The translations under genes and the position numbers were made by a program. A stretch of DNA of 64,000 nucleotides from Ensifer adhaerens (GTDB lineage: Bacteria; Pseudomonadota; Alphaproteobacteria; Rhizobiales; Rhizobiaceae): assembly GCA_900215285.1 (NCBI GenBank), contig OCMG01000004.1:2836001-2900000 (forward strand), in the 5' to 3' direction. Shown here one piece after another: positions 19,929 to 28,760 of this stretch. The notes under the pieces are model-generated. The model saw only the letters and a program-made list of their open reading frames with translations, searched no databases and was not told the origin of the DNA. Each line of letters opens with the position of its first letter. Position 1 is the stretch's first letter.

Positions 19929-20139
19929 GCGCCCGCTCCTGCGGGCGCGGCGTGAGTCGGCTGCGACCGGATTGAATGTCTCCGGCTTCGACATAGGCCA
20001 TCTCGATCAGGTAGCAGAGAAGATCAGCGCCCTCGCCCTTGGCGACAAGCCGTAACTCGCCGAGCATCTGCCGCAGATAGGCAATGTTTTCCCTGGTTTT
20101 CTCGGCGTCGGCTCCACTGTTTCGATGGATCGAATTCAT
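19912..20139 (-). CDS. Small conserved hypothetical protein
   Basis: A 75-residue hydrophilic protein that I do not recognise by function. The first 50 residues look helical (ENIAYLRQMLGELRLVAK), with a conserved-looking GADLLCYLIEMAYVEAGD block. The C-terminus is basic and low in complexity because it crosses the dprA 3' end and a GC hairpin. The ATG at 20139 is preceded by AGAGAGCGTGGG. From memory, short genes of this kind lie next to dprA in other rhizobia, but this was not checked. It has no signal peptide or membrane span. Confidence 0.65.
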   Translation of the reverse strand: MNSIHRNSGADAEKTRENIAYLRQMLGELRLVAKGEGADLLCYLIEMAYVEAGDIQSGRSRLTPRPQERALNSRG

Positions 20140-20286
20140 GTCCCACGCTCTCTTTTCCCATAGAAATGCATTGTCATTAACGTGATTGCTAACTGACCCT
20201 GAGCATAATGAATTTATCTATAATTGCAACAACCGATAAAACTATTTAAGGTTGTATGCGGTTTAGATGGATCGAAAATTGGCCCC

Positions 20287-20383
20287 GCCCCCTTGACCGC
20301 AGCGATTTCCCTGTCCATGTCGGGGAGGAAAATTACGACCTCAAGTGCGTCCGCCCCCTTGCTGCGTTTTGCAGCGGTCAAGG
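20287..20383 (+). promoter_or_regulatory. Possible structured leader of topA with alternative pairings
   Basis: CCTTGACCGC (20291-20300) can pair with GCGGTCAAGG (20374-20383) over a 73-base loop. The same 3' arm can also pair with a nearer CCTTGCTGC element (20357-20365), because GCAG and CAAGG repeat. A direct repeat of CGCCCCCTTG precedes both. The topA start codon is 22 bases downstream. Function is inferred only. Confidence 0.3.
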
Positions 20384-20404
20384 TGCGAAGCGGATCTGGA
20401 TAGT

Positions 20405-23083
20405 ATGATGAACGTAGTCGTGGTGGAATCGCCTGCGAAGGCCAAGACGATCAATAAATATCTCGGCTCAGGTTACAAGGTCCTCGCCTCGTTTGGCCAT
20501 GTGCGCGATCTGCCCGCGAAGGACGGCTCGGTTCTGCCCGATCAGGATTTTGAAATGTCCTGGGAGGTCGATGCCGCGTCCGCCAAGCGCGTGAAGGATA
20601 TTGCAGACGCCCTCAAGGATGCCGACGGCCTCATTCTCGCGACCGACCCGGATCGCGAAGGTGAAGCCATTTCCTGGCACGTGCTCGATCTCCTGAAAAA
20701 GAAGAAAGTGCTGGGTTCGAAGCCGGTCAAACGCGTCGTCTTCAACGCCATCACCAAGAAGGCCGTGCTCGACGCGATGGCGCAGCCGCGGGACATCGAT
20801 ATTCCGCTGGTGGACGCCTATCTCGCCCGCCGCGCCCTCGACTATCTCGTCGGATTCAACCTGTCGCCGGTTCTGTGGCGCAAGCTGCCGGGCGCACGCT
20901 CGGCCGGCCGCGTACAGTCGGTGGCGCTGCGTCTGGTCTGCGACCGCGAATCCGAAATTGAGCGTTTCGTTTCGGAGGAATACTGGAACCTGTCGGCGCT
21001 CCTGAAGACACCGCGCGGTGACGAGTTCGAGGCGCGTCTGGTGTCGGCCGAGGGCAAGCGGCTGCAGAGCAAGTCGATTGCCAATGGCGAACAGGCCAAC
21101 AACCTGAAGGCACTGCTCGAAGGTGCCGCCTATGCCGTCGAGTCGGTCGAGGCGAAGCCCGTCAAGCGCAATCCCGGCCCGCCTTTCACGACCTCCACGC
21201 TGCAGCAGGCCGCCTCCTCGCGCCTCGGCTTCTCCGCTTCGCGCACGATGCAGATCGCGCAGAAGCTTTATGAAGGCATAGACCTCGGTGGCGAGACGGT
21301 CGGTCTCATCACCTATATGCGTACCGACGGCGTGCAGATGGCCCCGGAAGCCATCGATGCGGCACGCGCAGCCATCGTCGATCAGTTCGGCGCGCGCTAC
21401 TGCCCGGAAAAACCGCGCTTCTATTCCACCAAGGCAAAGAACGCGCAGGAAGCGCACGAAGCGATCCGTCCGACGGATTTCTCGCGCTCGCCCGACAAGG
21501 TGCGCCGCTTCCTCGACAGCGACCAGATGCGCCTCTATGACCTGATCTGGAAGCGCGGCATTGCGAGCCAGATGGCGGGTGCGGAGATCGAGCGCACCAC
21601 GGTTGAAATTATTGCCGACAATGCCGGCCGCAAGGCGGGCTTGCGTGCAGTTGGCTCAGTGATCCGCTTTGACGGTTTTATCGCCGCCTATACCGACCAG
21701 CGCGAAGAAAACGAGCCTTCTGAAGATGGCGAGGACGATGGCCGCCTGCCGGAGATCAATGCGCGCGAAAAGCTCGACAAGCAGAAGGTGAACGCCTCGC
21801 AGCACTTCACCGAACCGCCGCCGCGCTATTCGGAAGCCTCGCTCATCAAGAAGATGGAAGAGCTCGGAATCGGCCGGCCGTCTACCTATGCCGCGACGAT
21901 CGCGACGCTGCGTGACCGCGAATATGTCACCATCGACAAGCGCAAGCTGATCCCGGACGCCAAGGGCCGTCTCGTCACGGCCTTCCTCGAGAACTTCTTC
22001 GCCAAGTATGTCGAATACGATTTCACGGCGGATCTCGAAGAAAAGCTCGACAAGATCTCCGCCGGCGAGCTCGACTGGAAGAAGGTTCTCCGCGAATTCT
22101 GGAACGACTTCTTCGCCCAGATCGAGGACACGAAGGAGTTGCGTGTTACCAACGTGCTCGATGCGCTCAACGAGGCGCTTGCTCCCCTCGTCTTCCCGAA
22201 GCGCGAGGACGGGTCCGATCCGCGCATCTGCCAGGTCTGCGGCACGGGTAACCTGTCCCTGAAGCTCGGCAAGTATGGCGCCTTTGTTGGATGCTCGAAC
22301 TATCCGGAATGCAATTATACGCGTCAGCTCTCCGCCGACCCGAATGCTGAAGATGGCGCGGCGGCAGACGGACCGACCGTGCTCGGCACCGACCCGGAGA
22401 CGGGAGAGGAAATCTCCCTTCGCTCCGGCCGCTTCGGGCCTTATGTCCAGCGTGGCGACGGCAAGGATGCCAAGCGTGCAAGTCTGCCGAAGGGTTGGAA
22501 GCCCGATACAACGTCGCTGGAGCGGGCAATTTCCCTGCTCTCCCTGCCGCGCGAAGTGGGTCTCCACCCGGAGACAGGCAAGCCTATTTCGGCCAGTATC
22601 GGCCGTTATGGTCCTTTCCTTCTGCATGATGGCGCCTATGCCAATCTCGAGTCGGTGGAAGATGTCTTCACGGTCGGCCTCAACCGCGCCGTCGCACTGA
22701 TCGCCGAGAAGCAGGCGCGTGGCGGCAAGCCAGGCCGCGCCGGAGCCACGGCGCTGAAGGAACTGGGCGATCATCCGAGCGGCGGTCCGATCACCGTGCG
22801 CGAAGGCCGCTACGGGCCTTACGTCAACTGGGGCAAGGTCAATGCGACCCTGCCGCGCGGCAAGGACCCGCAATCGGTGACGGTCGAGGAGGCTTTGGCA
22901 CTGATTACGGAAAAGGCCGGTAAGGCCCCCGCGCCCAAGGCGAAGGGTTCGAAGGCAAAGGCTGCGAAGACGACCAAGGCTGCTGCAGCCGACAAGCCGG
23001 CAGCGGCGAAGACTGCGAAGGCCAAGGCACCGGCCAAGACTGCAGCAAAGGCAAAAGCGGCCCCCAAGGCCAAGAAGGGCTGA
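20405..23083 (+). CDS. topA: DNA topoisomerase I
   Basis: An 892-residue type IA topoisomerase that relaxes negative supercoils. The Toprim domain opens VVVESPAKAKTINKYLG and has DPDREGEAISWH; the catalytic tyrosine is Y304 in TYMRTDG. A single topo C4 zinc finger (CQVCG ... CSNYPEC, about residues 610-640) is followed by further topoisomerase C-terminal repeats, each with GRYGPF/Y or GRFGPY. The end is a tail of about 60 residues of Ala, Lys and Pro. The start could also be the next codon, since the gene opens with two ATGs. rnr starts 2 bases after the stop. Confidence 0.97.
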   Translation: MMNVVVVESPAKAKTINKYLGSGYKVLASFGHVRDLPAKDGSVLPDQDFEMSWEVDAASAKRVKDIADALKDADGLILATDPDREGEAISWHVLDLLKKKKVLGSKPVKRVVFNAITKKAVLDAMAQPRDIDIPLVDAYLARRALDYLVGFNLSPVLWRKLPGARSAGRVQSVALRLVCDRESEIERFVSEEYWNLSALLKTPRGDEFEARLVSAEGKRLQSKSIANGEQANNLKALLEGAAYAVESVEAKPVKRNPGPPFTTSTLQQAASSRLGFSASRTMQIAQKLYEGIDLGGETVGLITYMRTDGVQMAPEAIDAARAAIVDQFGARYCPEKPRFYSTKAKNAQEAHEAIRPTDFSRSPDKVRRFLDSDQMRLYDLIWKRGIASQMAGAEIERTTVEIIADNAGRKAGLRAVGSVIRFDGFIAAYTDQREENEPSEDGEDDGRLPEINAREKLDKQKVNASQHFTEPPPRYSEASLIKKMEELGIGRPSTYAATIATLRDREYVTIDKRKLIPDAKGRLVTAFLENFFAKYVEYDFTADLEEKLDKISAGELDWKKVLREFWNDFFAQIEDTKELRVTNVLDALNEALAPLVFPKREDGSDPRICQVCGTGNLSLKLGKYGAFVGCSNYPECNYTRQLSADPNAEDGAAADGPTVLGTDPETGEEISLRSGRFGPYVQRGDGKDAKRASLPKGWKPDTTSLERAISLLSLPREVGLHPETGKPISASIGRYGPFLLHDGAYANLESVEDVFTVGLNRAVALIAEKQARGGKPGRAGATALKELGDHPSGGPITVREGRYGPYVNWGKVNATLPRGKDPQSVTVEEALALITEKAGKAPAPKAKGSKAKAAKTTKAAAADKPAAAKTAKAKAPAKTAAKAKAAPKAKKG

Positions 23084-23085
23084 AC

Positions 23086-25461
23086 GTGACACGCAAGCGG
23101 CACGATGACATCGATGGTGCCGAAATGCACGGCGCATCACGCGGCGGAAATGCAGGCCGGACCGGCAAGCGTGGCGGCAAGTCTGCCGCGCCGGCCCCGG
23201 ATTTCGTCTATGGGGAGCTGCCCTCCCGCGAGGTCGTGCTTCGTTTCATCGCCGATCATCCGCAGAAGGCCTCCAAGCGCGAGCTCTACAAGGCCTTCGG
23301 CATCAAGGGTGACGACCGGATCGCGCTGAAGGACATGCTGCGCGATCTCGAAGACGAAGGCATGGTCGAGAAGAACCGCAAGTCGCTGGTGCGCCCCGGC
23401 GCGCTGCCGCCTGTGACGGTTCTCGACATCACCGTGCGCGGCAAGGATGGCGAACTGATCGCACGTCCTGCCGAATGGCTTGACGAGATGGGCGTCGCGC
23501 CCGCCGTGGCGATCCGCCAGTCATCGAATGCCGGACGGTCCGGGCGTGACAAGGCGCCCGTCGCCGGTCTTGGCGATCGGGTGCTGGCCAAGATTTTCCC
23601 TGCGAGCGATCGCGGCGGTCCGGCCTATACGGCGCGAGTCATCAAGGTTCTCGACAAGCGCAAGAACGCAGGCATGGGCGTCTTCAAGACGACTCCTGGC
23701 GGCGGTGGCCGCGTGCTGCCCATCGACCGGCGCGGCGAGGAGCTGGTCGTCGATCCGGATTATACGGGCGACGCGCAAGACGGCGATCTGGTCGAGATCG
23801 AAACGCTGCGCATTGGGCGTTACGGGCTGGCGCGGGCCAAGGTTCTTTCCGTCATCGGCTCGGTGGCGTCGGAAAAGGCGATATCGATGATCGCCATCCA
23901 TGCCCATGGCATTCCCTATATCTTCCCGGACAAGGTCATGGCCGAGGCGGAGGCTGCCAAGCCTGCCTCCATGTCGAAGCGCGAGGATTGGCGGAAGCTT
24001 CCGCTCATCACCATCGATCCGGCAGACGCCAAGGACCATGACGATGCGGTCTATGCCGAAAACGATCCCTCGCCCGACAATCCGGGCGGCGTGATCGTCA
24101 CGGTGGCGATTGCCGACGTCTCCTGGTATGTGCGCCCGAATTCGGCCCTCGACCGCGAGGCGCTGAAGCGCGGCAACTCGGTCTATTTCCCGGACCGCGT
24201 CGTGCCGATGCTGCCGGAGCGGATTTCCAACGATCTCTGCTCGCTCCGCGAAGGCGAGGATCGTCCGGCAATTGCCGTGCGCATGGTCTTCTCCCATCAG
24301 GGCCGCAAGGCGGGCCACACCTTCCACCGCATCATGATGAAGAGCGCTGCCAAGCTCTCCTACCAGCAGGCACAGGCCGCAATCGATGGCGCACCGGACG
24401 AGAAGACGGGACCGCTTCTGGACACGATTCTGAAGCCGCTGTGGCACGCCTATCGCATCATGACGATCGGCCGCGACCGCCGACAGCCGCTCGAACTCGA
24501 TCTGCCCGAGCGCAAGATCCTGCTGAAGAGCGACGGGACGGTGGACCGCGTCTTTGTGCCGCCTCGGTTGGACGCCCACCGGCTGATCGAAGAGATGATG
24601 ATCCAGGCGAACGTTGCCGCCGCCGAGACGCTGGAGAAGACGCGTCAGCCCCTGCTCTACCGCGTTCATGACACGCCGTCGCTCGCCAAGCAGGAAGTGC
24701 TCCGCGAGTTCCTCGGCACGTTGGAAATGTCGCTGGCGCGGGGCAATCTGCGTTCCAGTCATTTCAACCAGATCCTCGACAAGGCGCGCGGGACGCCGGT
24801 CGAGACCATGGTGTCGGAAATGGTGCTGCGATCGCAGAGCCAGGCGATCTACAGCCCGGAAAATCTCGGGCATTTCGGCCTGAACCTGATGAAATACGCG
24901 CATTTCACCTCGCCGATCCGCCGCTATTCGGACCTCATCGTGCATCGCGGCCTCGTCAAGGCGCTGAACCTTGGCGAAGGCGGACTCACGATGGAGGAAG
25001 AGGAAGTCCTCGATGACATAGCCGCCGAAATCTCGACCTTCGAGCGCCGCGCCATGAAGGCAGAACGCGATACGGTGGACCGGCTGATTGCCCATCATCT
25101 GGCCGGCCGCATCGGCGAGAGCTTCGACGGGCGCGTTTCGGGTGTCACCAAGTCGGGACTTTTCATCTCGCTGCCGCAGTTCGGCGCAGATGGCTTCGTG
25201 CCGGTCTCGACACTAGGCATGGACTATTTCATATATGACGAGGCCCATCAGGCACTGACGGGCGAGAAGACCGGGCTCGGCTACCGGCTTGGTGATAATG
25301 TGGAGGTGCGTCTTGCCGAGGCGATCCCGCTTGCGGGCTCGCTGCGATTTGAAATGCTCAGCGAGGGGCGGCGTATGCCGACGGGAGCTCGCTCATTCCA
25401 CAAATCGGGCAGGAAGACGGGCAAGAAGCCGGGGACTCGGCCTCCGCGTGGCCGGCGCTGA
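23086..25461 (+). CDS. rnr: Ribonuclease R
   Basis: A 791-residue 3'-5' exoribonuclease of the RNB family that degrades structured RNA. After an N-terminal helix-turn-helix-like region (about residues 45-110) come cold-shock domains. The RNB catalytic core contains the metal-binding aspartates in TIDPADAKDHDDAVYAE, and a C-terminal S1 domain (about 660-760) precedes a basic tail. The start is GTG, two bases after the topA stop, with AAGGG inside the topA end serving as its ribosome site. topA and rnr are therefore one unit. Confidence 0.96.
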   Translation: MTRKRHDDIDGAEMHGASRGGNAGRTGKRGGKSAAPAPDFVYGELPSREVVLRFIADHPQKASKRELYKAFGIKGDDRIALKDMLRDLEDEGMVEKNRKSLVRPGALPPVTVLDITVRGKDGELIARPAEWLDEMGVAPAVAIRQSSNAGRSGRDKAPVAGLGDRVLAKIFPASDRGGPAYTARVIKVLDKRKNAGMGVFKTTPGGGGRVLPIDRRGEELVVDPDYTGDAQDGDLVEIETLRIGRYGLARAKVLSVIGSVASEKAISMIAIHAHGIPYIFPDKVMAEAEAAKPASMSKREDWRKLPLITIDPADAKDHDDAVYAENDPSPDNPGGVIVTVAIADVSWYVRPNSALDREALKRGNSVYFPDRVVPMLPERISNDLCSLREGEDRPAIAVRMVFSHQGRKAGHTFHRIMMKSAAKLSYQQAQAAIDGAPDEKTGPLLDTILKPLWHAYRIMTIGRDRRQPLELDLPERKILLKSDGTVDRVFVPPRLDAHRLIEEMMIQANVAAAETLEKTRQPLLYRVHDTPSLAKQEVLREFLGTLEMSLARGNLRSSHFNQILDKARGTPVETMVSEMVLRSQSQAIYSPENLGHFGLNLMKYAHFTSPIRRYSDLIVHRGLVKALNLGEGGLTMEEEEVLDDIAAEISTFERRAMKAERDTVDRLIAHHLAGRIGESFDGRVSGVTKSGLFISLPQFGADGFVPVSTLGMDYFIYDEAHQALTGEKTGLGYRLGDNVEVRLAEAIPLAGSLRFEMLSEGRRMPTGARSFHKSGRKTGKKPGTRPPRGRR

Positions 25462-25496
25462 GCGGACCATGCCCTGAGGGCCAAAAGGGAGGCAGC

Positions 25497-25937
25497 ATGA
25501 TGAATTCGAGCTTGGACACAATCGTGATCGATGACGAGCATCGTCCGCTTTGGCGCTCGATCCGGCGCGGCCTGCTTAACACCTGCCCTGCCTGTGGCTC
25601 CAGCCGTCTGTTCAAGTCGTTCCTGAAACCTGTGGACGCCTGCGCGGCCTGCGGAACAGATTTCACGGCGCAGCGCGCGGATGACCTACCGCCCTACATC
25701 GTGATCGTCGTGGTTGGCCATGTGTTGCTGACGGCCTATATGCTGACGGACGACCTTCTGCCGCAATCGCTCTGGGTGCAATTCCTGATCTGGGTGCCGC
25801 TCACCATCCTCTTCGCGGTTGCCATCATCCAGCCGATCAAAGGCGGCGTTATCGGCCTTCAATGGGCGCTGCGCATGCACGGCTTCGGCGGCGTCGACCC
25901 GAATGATCCGAAAGAGGAACCGGAGGACCTGCGATGA
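25497..25937 (+). CDS. DUF983 family membrane protein
   Basis: A 146-residue DUF983 protein. Two CPxCG-like knuckles (CPACG and CAACG, about residues 30-52) form a likely zinc ribbon. Two or three membrane spans follow (about 68-115), with the PPYIVIVVVGHV motif of the family. The function is not known. The stop overlaps the start of the Nudix gene as ATGA, so the two are coupled. An in-frame second ATG directly follows the first. Confidence 0.88.
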   Translation: MMNSSLDTIVIDDEHRPLWRSIRRGLLNTCPACGSSRLFKSFLKPVDACAACGTDFTAQRADDLPPYIVIVVVGHVLLTAYMLTDDLLPQSLWVQFLIWVPLTILFAVAIIQPIKGGVIGLQWALRMHGFGGVDPNDPKEEPEDLR

Positions 25938-26656
25938 CCGAGGCACCGGGACTGGTCTATCTACCGAACGCGGCGACGTTGGCTGTGCAGGGAGGCCACC
26001 CGACGTTGCGACCGCGCGACGCGGCTACGCTCCTGTTGATGCGGCGCGACGGCGGAAAGATACAGGTTCTGTCCGGTCGGCGCAGCGATCAGCACAAGTT
26101 CATGCCGGGCGTCTATGTGTTTCCCGGCGGGCGCCGCGATCCGGCCGACTCACGGGTGGTCGTCTCCGGTACGCTTGCCGAAAGCATCGCACGAAAGCTC
26201 TCCTACAAGGCCGGTGCCCGGATGACAGAGGCCCGCATGCGAGCCTTGGCTGTCGCCGCCATTCGCGAGACCTATGAGGAAGTGGGGCTGACGATCGGTG
26301 TCCCGCACGGCAAGCTCAAGGCCACACTGCCCTTCACGCCGAATATCGGCAGCCTGCGGCTTGTTGGCCGGGCCATCACACCGCCGGGGCGCGCGAGGCG
26401 GTTCGATACCCGCTTCTTTGCGCTCTTTGCAGAAGAATGCGGCCTCGACCTCAGCGTGATTCGGCCAAGCGCGGAGCTTGAGGTGCTGGAATGGGTCGAT
26501 GTGGAAGCCATCGGAGATCTCAAGATGCCCGGCATCACTCTGGCCATCCTGGCCGACATCGCGGCCATGTTGAAAATTTCCCCTGATCTGGCTGTCGACC
26601 TGCCGGTTCCCTTCTATTACATGCGCAGCGGCAAGTTCATCCGCGAAGAGATTTGA
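25934..26656 (+). CDS. NUDIX hydrolase
   Basis: A 240-residue Nudix-superfamily hydrolase. The core helix reads REtyEEvG near residue 113, and the preceding strand ends YVFPGGRRDPAD. Between these lies an insertion of about 40 residues, so the first half of the 23-residue Nudix box is split, as in CoA-diphosphatase-like or Nudt19-like members. The substrate is not clear. It is coupled to the DUF983 gene by a 4-base overlap and lies 7 bases before the MFS gene. Confidence 0.9.
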   Translation: MTEAPGLVYLPNAATLAVQGGHPTLRPRDAATLLLMRRDGGKIQVLSGRRSDQHKFMPGVYVFPGGRRDPADSRVVVSGTLAESIARKLSYKAGARMTEARMRALAVAAIRETYEEVGLTIGVPHGKLKATLPFTPNIGSLRLVGRAITPPGRARRFDTRFFALFAEECGLDLSVIRPSAELEVLEWVDVEAIGDLKMPGITLAILADIAAMLKISPDLAVDLPVPFYYMRSGKFIREEI

Positions 26657-26663
26657 GACGTTT

Positions 26664-27863
26664 ATGGAATTGCCGGTGCAGAACAGTTCACAAGAGCACG
26701 AGAATATCCGCTGGCGTTCATTCATCGCCGCCACCGCCTCGGTAACCGCGGTCGGTGTTGCGATCGGGCTTGGCCTGCCCCTGCTCTCCATGATCCTGGA
26801 AAAGCGCGGCGTCCCTTCGACCCTGATCGGCCTGAATTCCGCCATGGCTGGCATTGCCGCCATGATGGCGGCGCCGATCACCACCAAGCTTGCGCATCGT
26901 TTCAGTGTGCCCGCCACCATGATCGCCGCGGTATTTCTGGCGGCACTGAGCGCGCCTGGCTTTTACTTCGCGACGAATTTCTGGCTGTGGTTTCCGCTGC
27001 GCATCGTCTTTCACGGCGCAACGACGACTCTCTTCATTCTCTCCGAGTTCTGGATCAACGCATCGGCGCCACCCAAGAAACGCGGCTTGGCGCTCGGCGT
27101 CTACGCCACCGTTCTCTCGGTTGGCTTTGCCATTGGGCCGCTCATTTTCGCGCGAATCGGCAGCGACGGTTTGCATCCCTTCCTGCTCGGCGCCGTCGTT
27201 CTGCTGATCGCAGCGGTCCCCGTCTTCATCGCACGACGCGAATGTCCGGTGATCGACGAGAAGCCACAATTGCATTTCATGCGCTACATCCTGCTGGTGC
27301 CAACTGCGACTGCTGCTGTTTTCGTCTTCGGCGCTGTCGAGGCTGGCGGGCTTTCGCTGTTCCCGATCTACGCCACGCGCAGCGGCTTTTCCGAGGCTCA
27401 GGCAGCGCTTCTGCTCACGCTGATGGGTATTGGAAACATGATGTTCCAGATCCCGCTGGGGCTCATCTCCGATCGACTGAAGGATCGGCGTATCCTTTTG
27501 TTCATCATGGCTTTTTGCGGACTCATCGGCGCATTCACGCTGCCGATGCTGTCCGACAGTTGGGAGCTTCTGGCGATTGTCCTGTTGTTCTGGGGCGGTT
27601 CGGTCGCGGGCCTTTACACCGTTGGCTTGAGCCATCTCGGCTCTAGATTGACCGGCGCCGACCTTGTCGCGGCCAACGCCGCCTTCATCTTCTGCTATGC
27701 CGTGGGCACAGTTGCAGGTCCCCAGGTCATCGGCGCAGCCATGGATGCCAGCGCGAAATACGGCTATGGTCAGCAAGGATTTGCGTGGGCGATCGCCTTC
27801 TTCTTCGGCCTGTATTTTGTGCTTTCAGGGCTGCGTTTGATTTTCCGGCCCAAAAAGGCTTGA
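26664..27863 (+). CDS. MFS transporter
   Basis: A 399-residue major facilitator with about 12 hydrophobic segments and no signal peptide. The loop after helix 2 is MMAAPITTKLAHRFSVPA, and the mid-protein loop GLISDRLKDRRILLF matches the second MFS A-motif. The substrate cannot be called; it resembles small YfcJ/YcaD-like permeases. The stop codon is embedded in the -35 element of the rpmG promoter. Confidence 0.88.
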   Translation: MELPVQNSSQEHENIRWRSFIAATASVTAVGVAIGLGLPLLSMILEKRGVPSTLIGLNSAMAGIAAMMAAPITTKLAHRFSVPATMIAAVFLAALSAPGFYFATNFWLWFPLRIVFHGATTTLFILSEFWINASAPPKKRGLALGVYATVLSVGFAIGPLIFARIGSDGLHPFLLGAVVLLIAAVPVFIARRECPVIDEKPQLHFMRYILLVPTATAAVFVFGAVEAGGLSLFPIYATRSGFSEAQAALLLTLMGIGNMMFQIPLGLISDRLKDRRILLFIMAFCGLIGAFTLPMLSDSWELLAIVLLFWGGSVAGLYTVGLSHLGSRLTGADLVAANAAFIFCYAVGTVAGPQVIGAAMDASAKYGYGQQGFAWAIAFFFGLYFVLSGLRLIFRPKKA

Positions 27864-27887
27864 CTTTTCGGGTGCGATTTGTAGTTT
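27860..27887 (+). promoter_or_regulatory. Promoter of rpmG
   Basis: TTGACT (27860-27865) and TAGTTT (27882-27887) are 16 bases apart. The -35 overlaps the MFS stop codon. Start of transcription would be near 27894, about 58 bases before rpmG. Confidence 0.5.
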
Positions 27888-27951
27888 CGCGCCAGATTTC
27901 GCCAAGCCGGATACACCGCTTCGGCGACGCTTTTTATTGAGGCACTGAAAA

Positions 27952-28119
27952 ATGGCGAAAGCAACCACCATCAAGATCAAGCTTCTGTCGACCGCAGACA
28001 CGGGCTTCTTCTACGTCACCACGAAGAACAGCCGTACCATGACGGACAAGATGACGAAGACGAAGTACGACCCGGTCGCGAAGAAGCACGTCGAGTTCAA
28101 GGAAACGAAGATCAAGTAA
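27952..28119 (+). CDS. rpmG: 50S ribosomal protein L33
   Basis: A 55-residue L33, translated as [20 protein letters not shown] and ending [12 protein letters not shown]. The pattern [14 protein letters not shown] is that of the zinc-free L33 form, because the CxxC pairs of the other form are absent. It binds 23S rRNA near the E site. The ATG follows TTGAGGCACTGAAAA. It is monocistronic, with its own promoter and a strong terminator. Confidence 0.97.
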   Translation: MAKATTIKIKLLSTADTGFFYVTTKNSRTMTDKMTKTKYDPVAKKHVEFKETKIK

Positions 28120-28146
28120 TCTGCTTGATAAAATTCTGTTTCAGAT

Positions 28147-28174
28147 CGGGGCCGCAAGGCCCCGTTTTCTTTTG
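28147..28174 (+). terminator. Rho-independent terminator of rpmG
   Basis: CGGGGCC / GGCCCCG stem with a GCAA tetraloop, followed by TTTTCTTTT. It lies 28 bases after the rpmG stop. Confidence 0.9.
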
Positions 28175-28662
28175 TGCGTTCCCCTGCCCCAATGTAACAA
28201 GATTGAACACCCGCTCAGCGCAGGCGTCATTACGACACGCAACGCGGTCCCGACCAGGCAGATTTTGAGAAAACGGCGGCTGACCAGCAACACGGAGGCG
28301 GCACGAGGAAACCACTCAAACCGCGTGCTGGTCAGCCAACCCCACGACCCAGGAGATGCGGCGGACCTGACATCATGGGGTAACTGAATGTCTTGAGACA
28401 TCCGTTATTGACCAAAACATCGCCCGGATTTTAAAAAAAATCAACGATTTCTTAACCACACAAAAGCTCCATCTAATTTGAAGGTTAATTTTAGATCGTT
28501 TTGACTTGGGAATTGGTCGGAAAATCTGTCTTCCTTGCGTCCATAATCGTTCAGCGACAAAATCTTTATCTTTGCTGATAATCACAAAACTGCAAGAATT
28601 CAGACTGTGTGATTCAGATTTTCCTTTTTCAAAACATGATCTTACCGGTAGCACTTTCGCGC
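28175..28662. other. Gene-free stretch between rpmG and pleD, partly AT-rich
   Basis: About 490 bases without a credible gene. The part from 28400 to 28640 is clearly richer in A and T than the surroundings. It contains TTAACC and GGTTAA elements, but these do not give a spaced CtrA box. No tRNA or known repeat was recognised. A small RNA ending at the hairpin at 28663 is possible. Confidence 0.4.
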
Positions 28663-28685
28663 AAGCCTGCTGGTAGCAGGCTTTT
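28663..28685. terminator. Hairpin downstream of pleD, possible bidirectional terminator
   Basis: A 9-bp perfect stem AAGCCTGCT / AGCAGGCTT with a 3-base loop, followed by TTTT on the plus strand. On the minus strand it lies about 75 bases after the pleD stop and could end the divK-pleD transcript. On the plus strand it could end a small RNA. Confidence 0.5.
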
Positions 28686-28760
28686 CCGGGAATACTCGCA
28701 CAAAGAGGCCTCACGTTACGGAAGCTCTGCAACCCCTGGATTGAAAAGTTGTGGAAAGTC

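Noticed and set aside
28436..28490. TTAACC and GGTTAA elements upstream of the pleD end as a CtrA box
   Set aside because: The spacing is not the TTAA-N7-TTAA of CtrA sites, and the place is downstream of pleD and not in a promoter.
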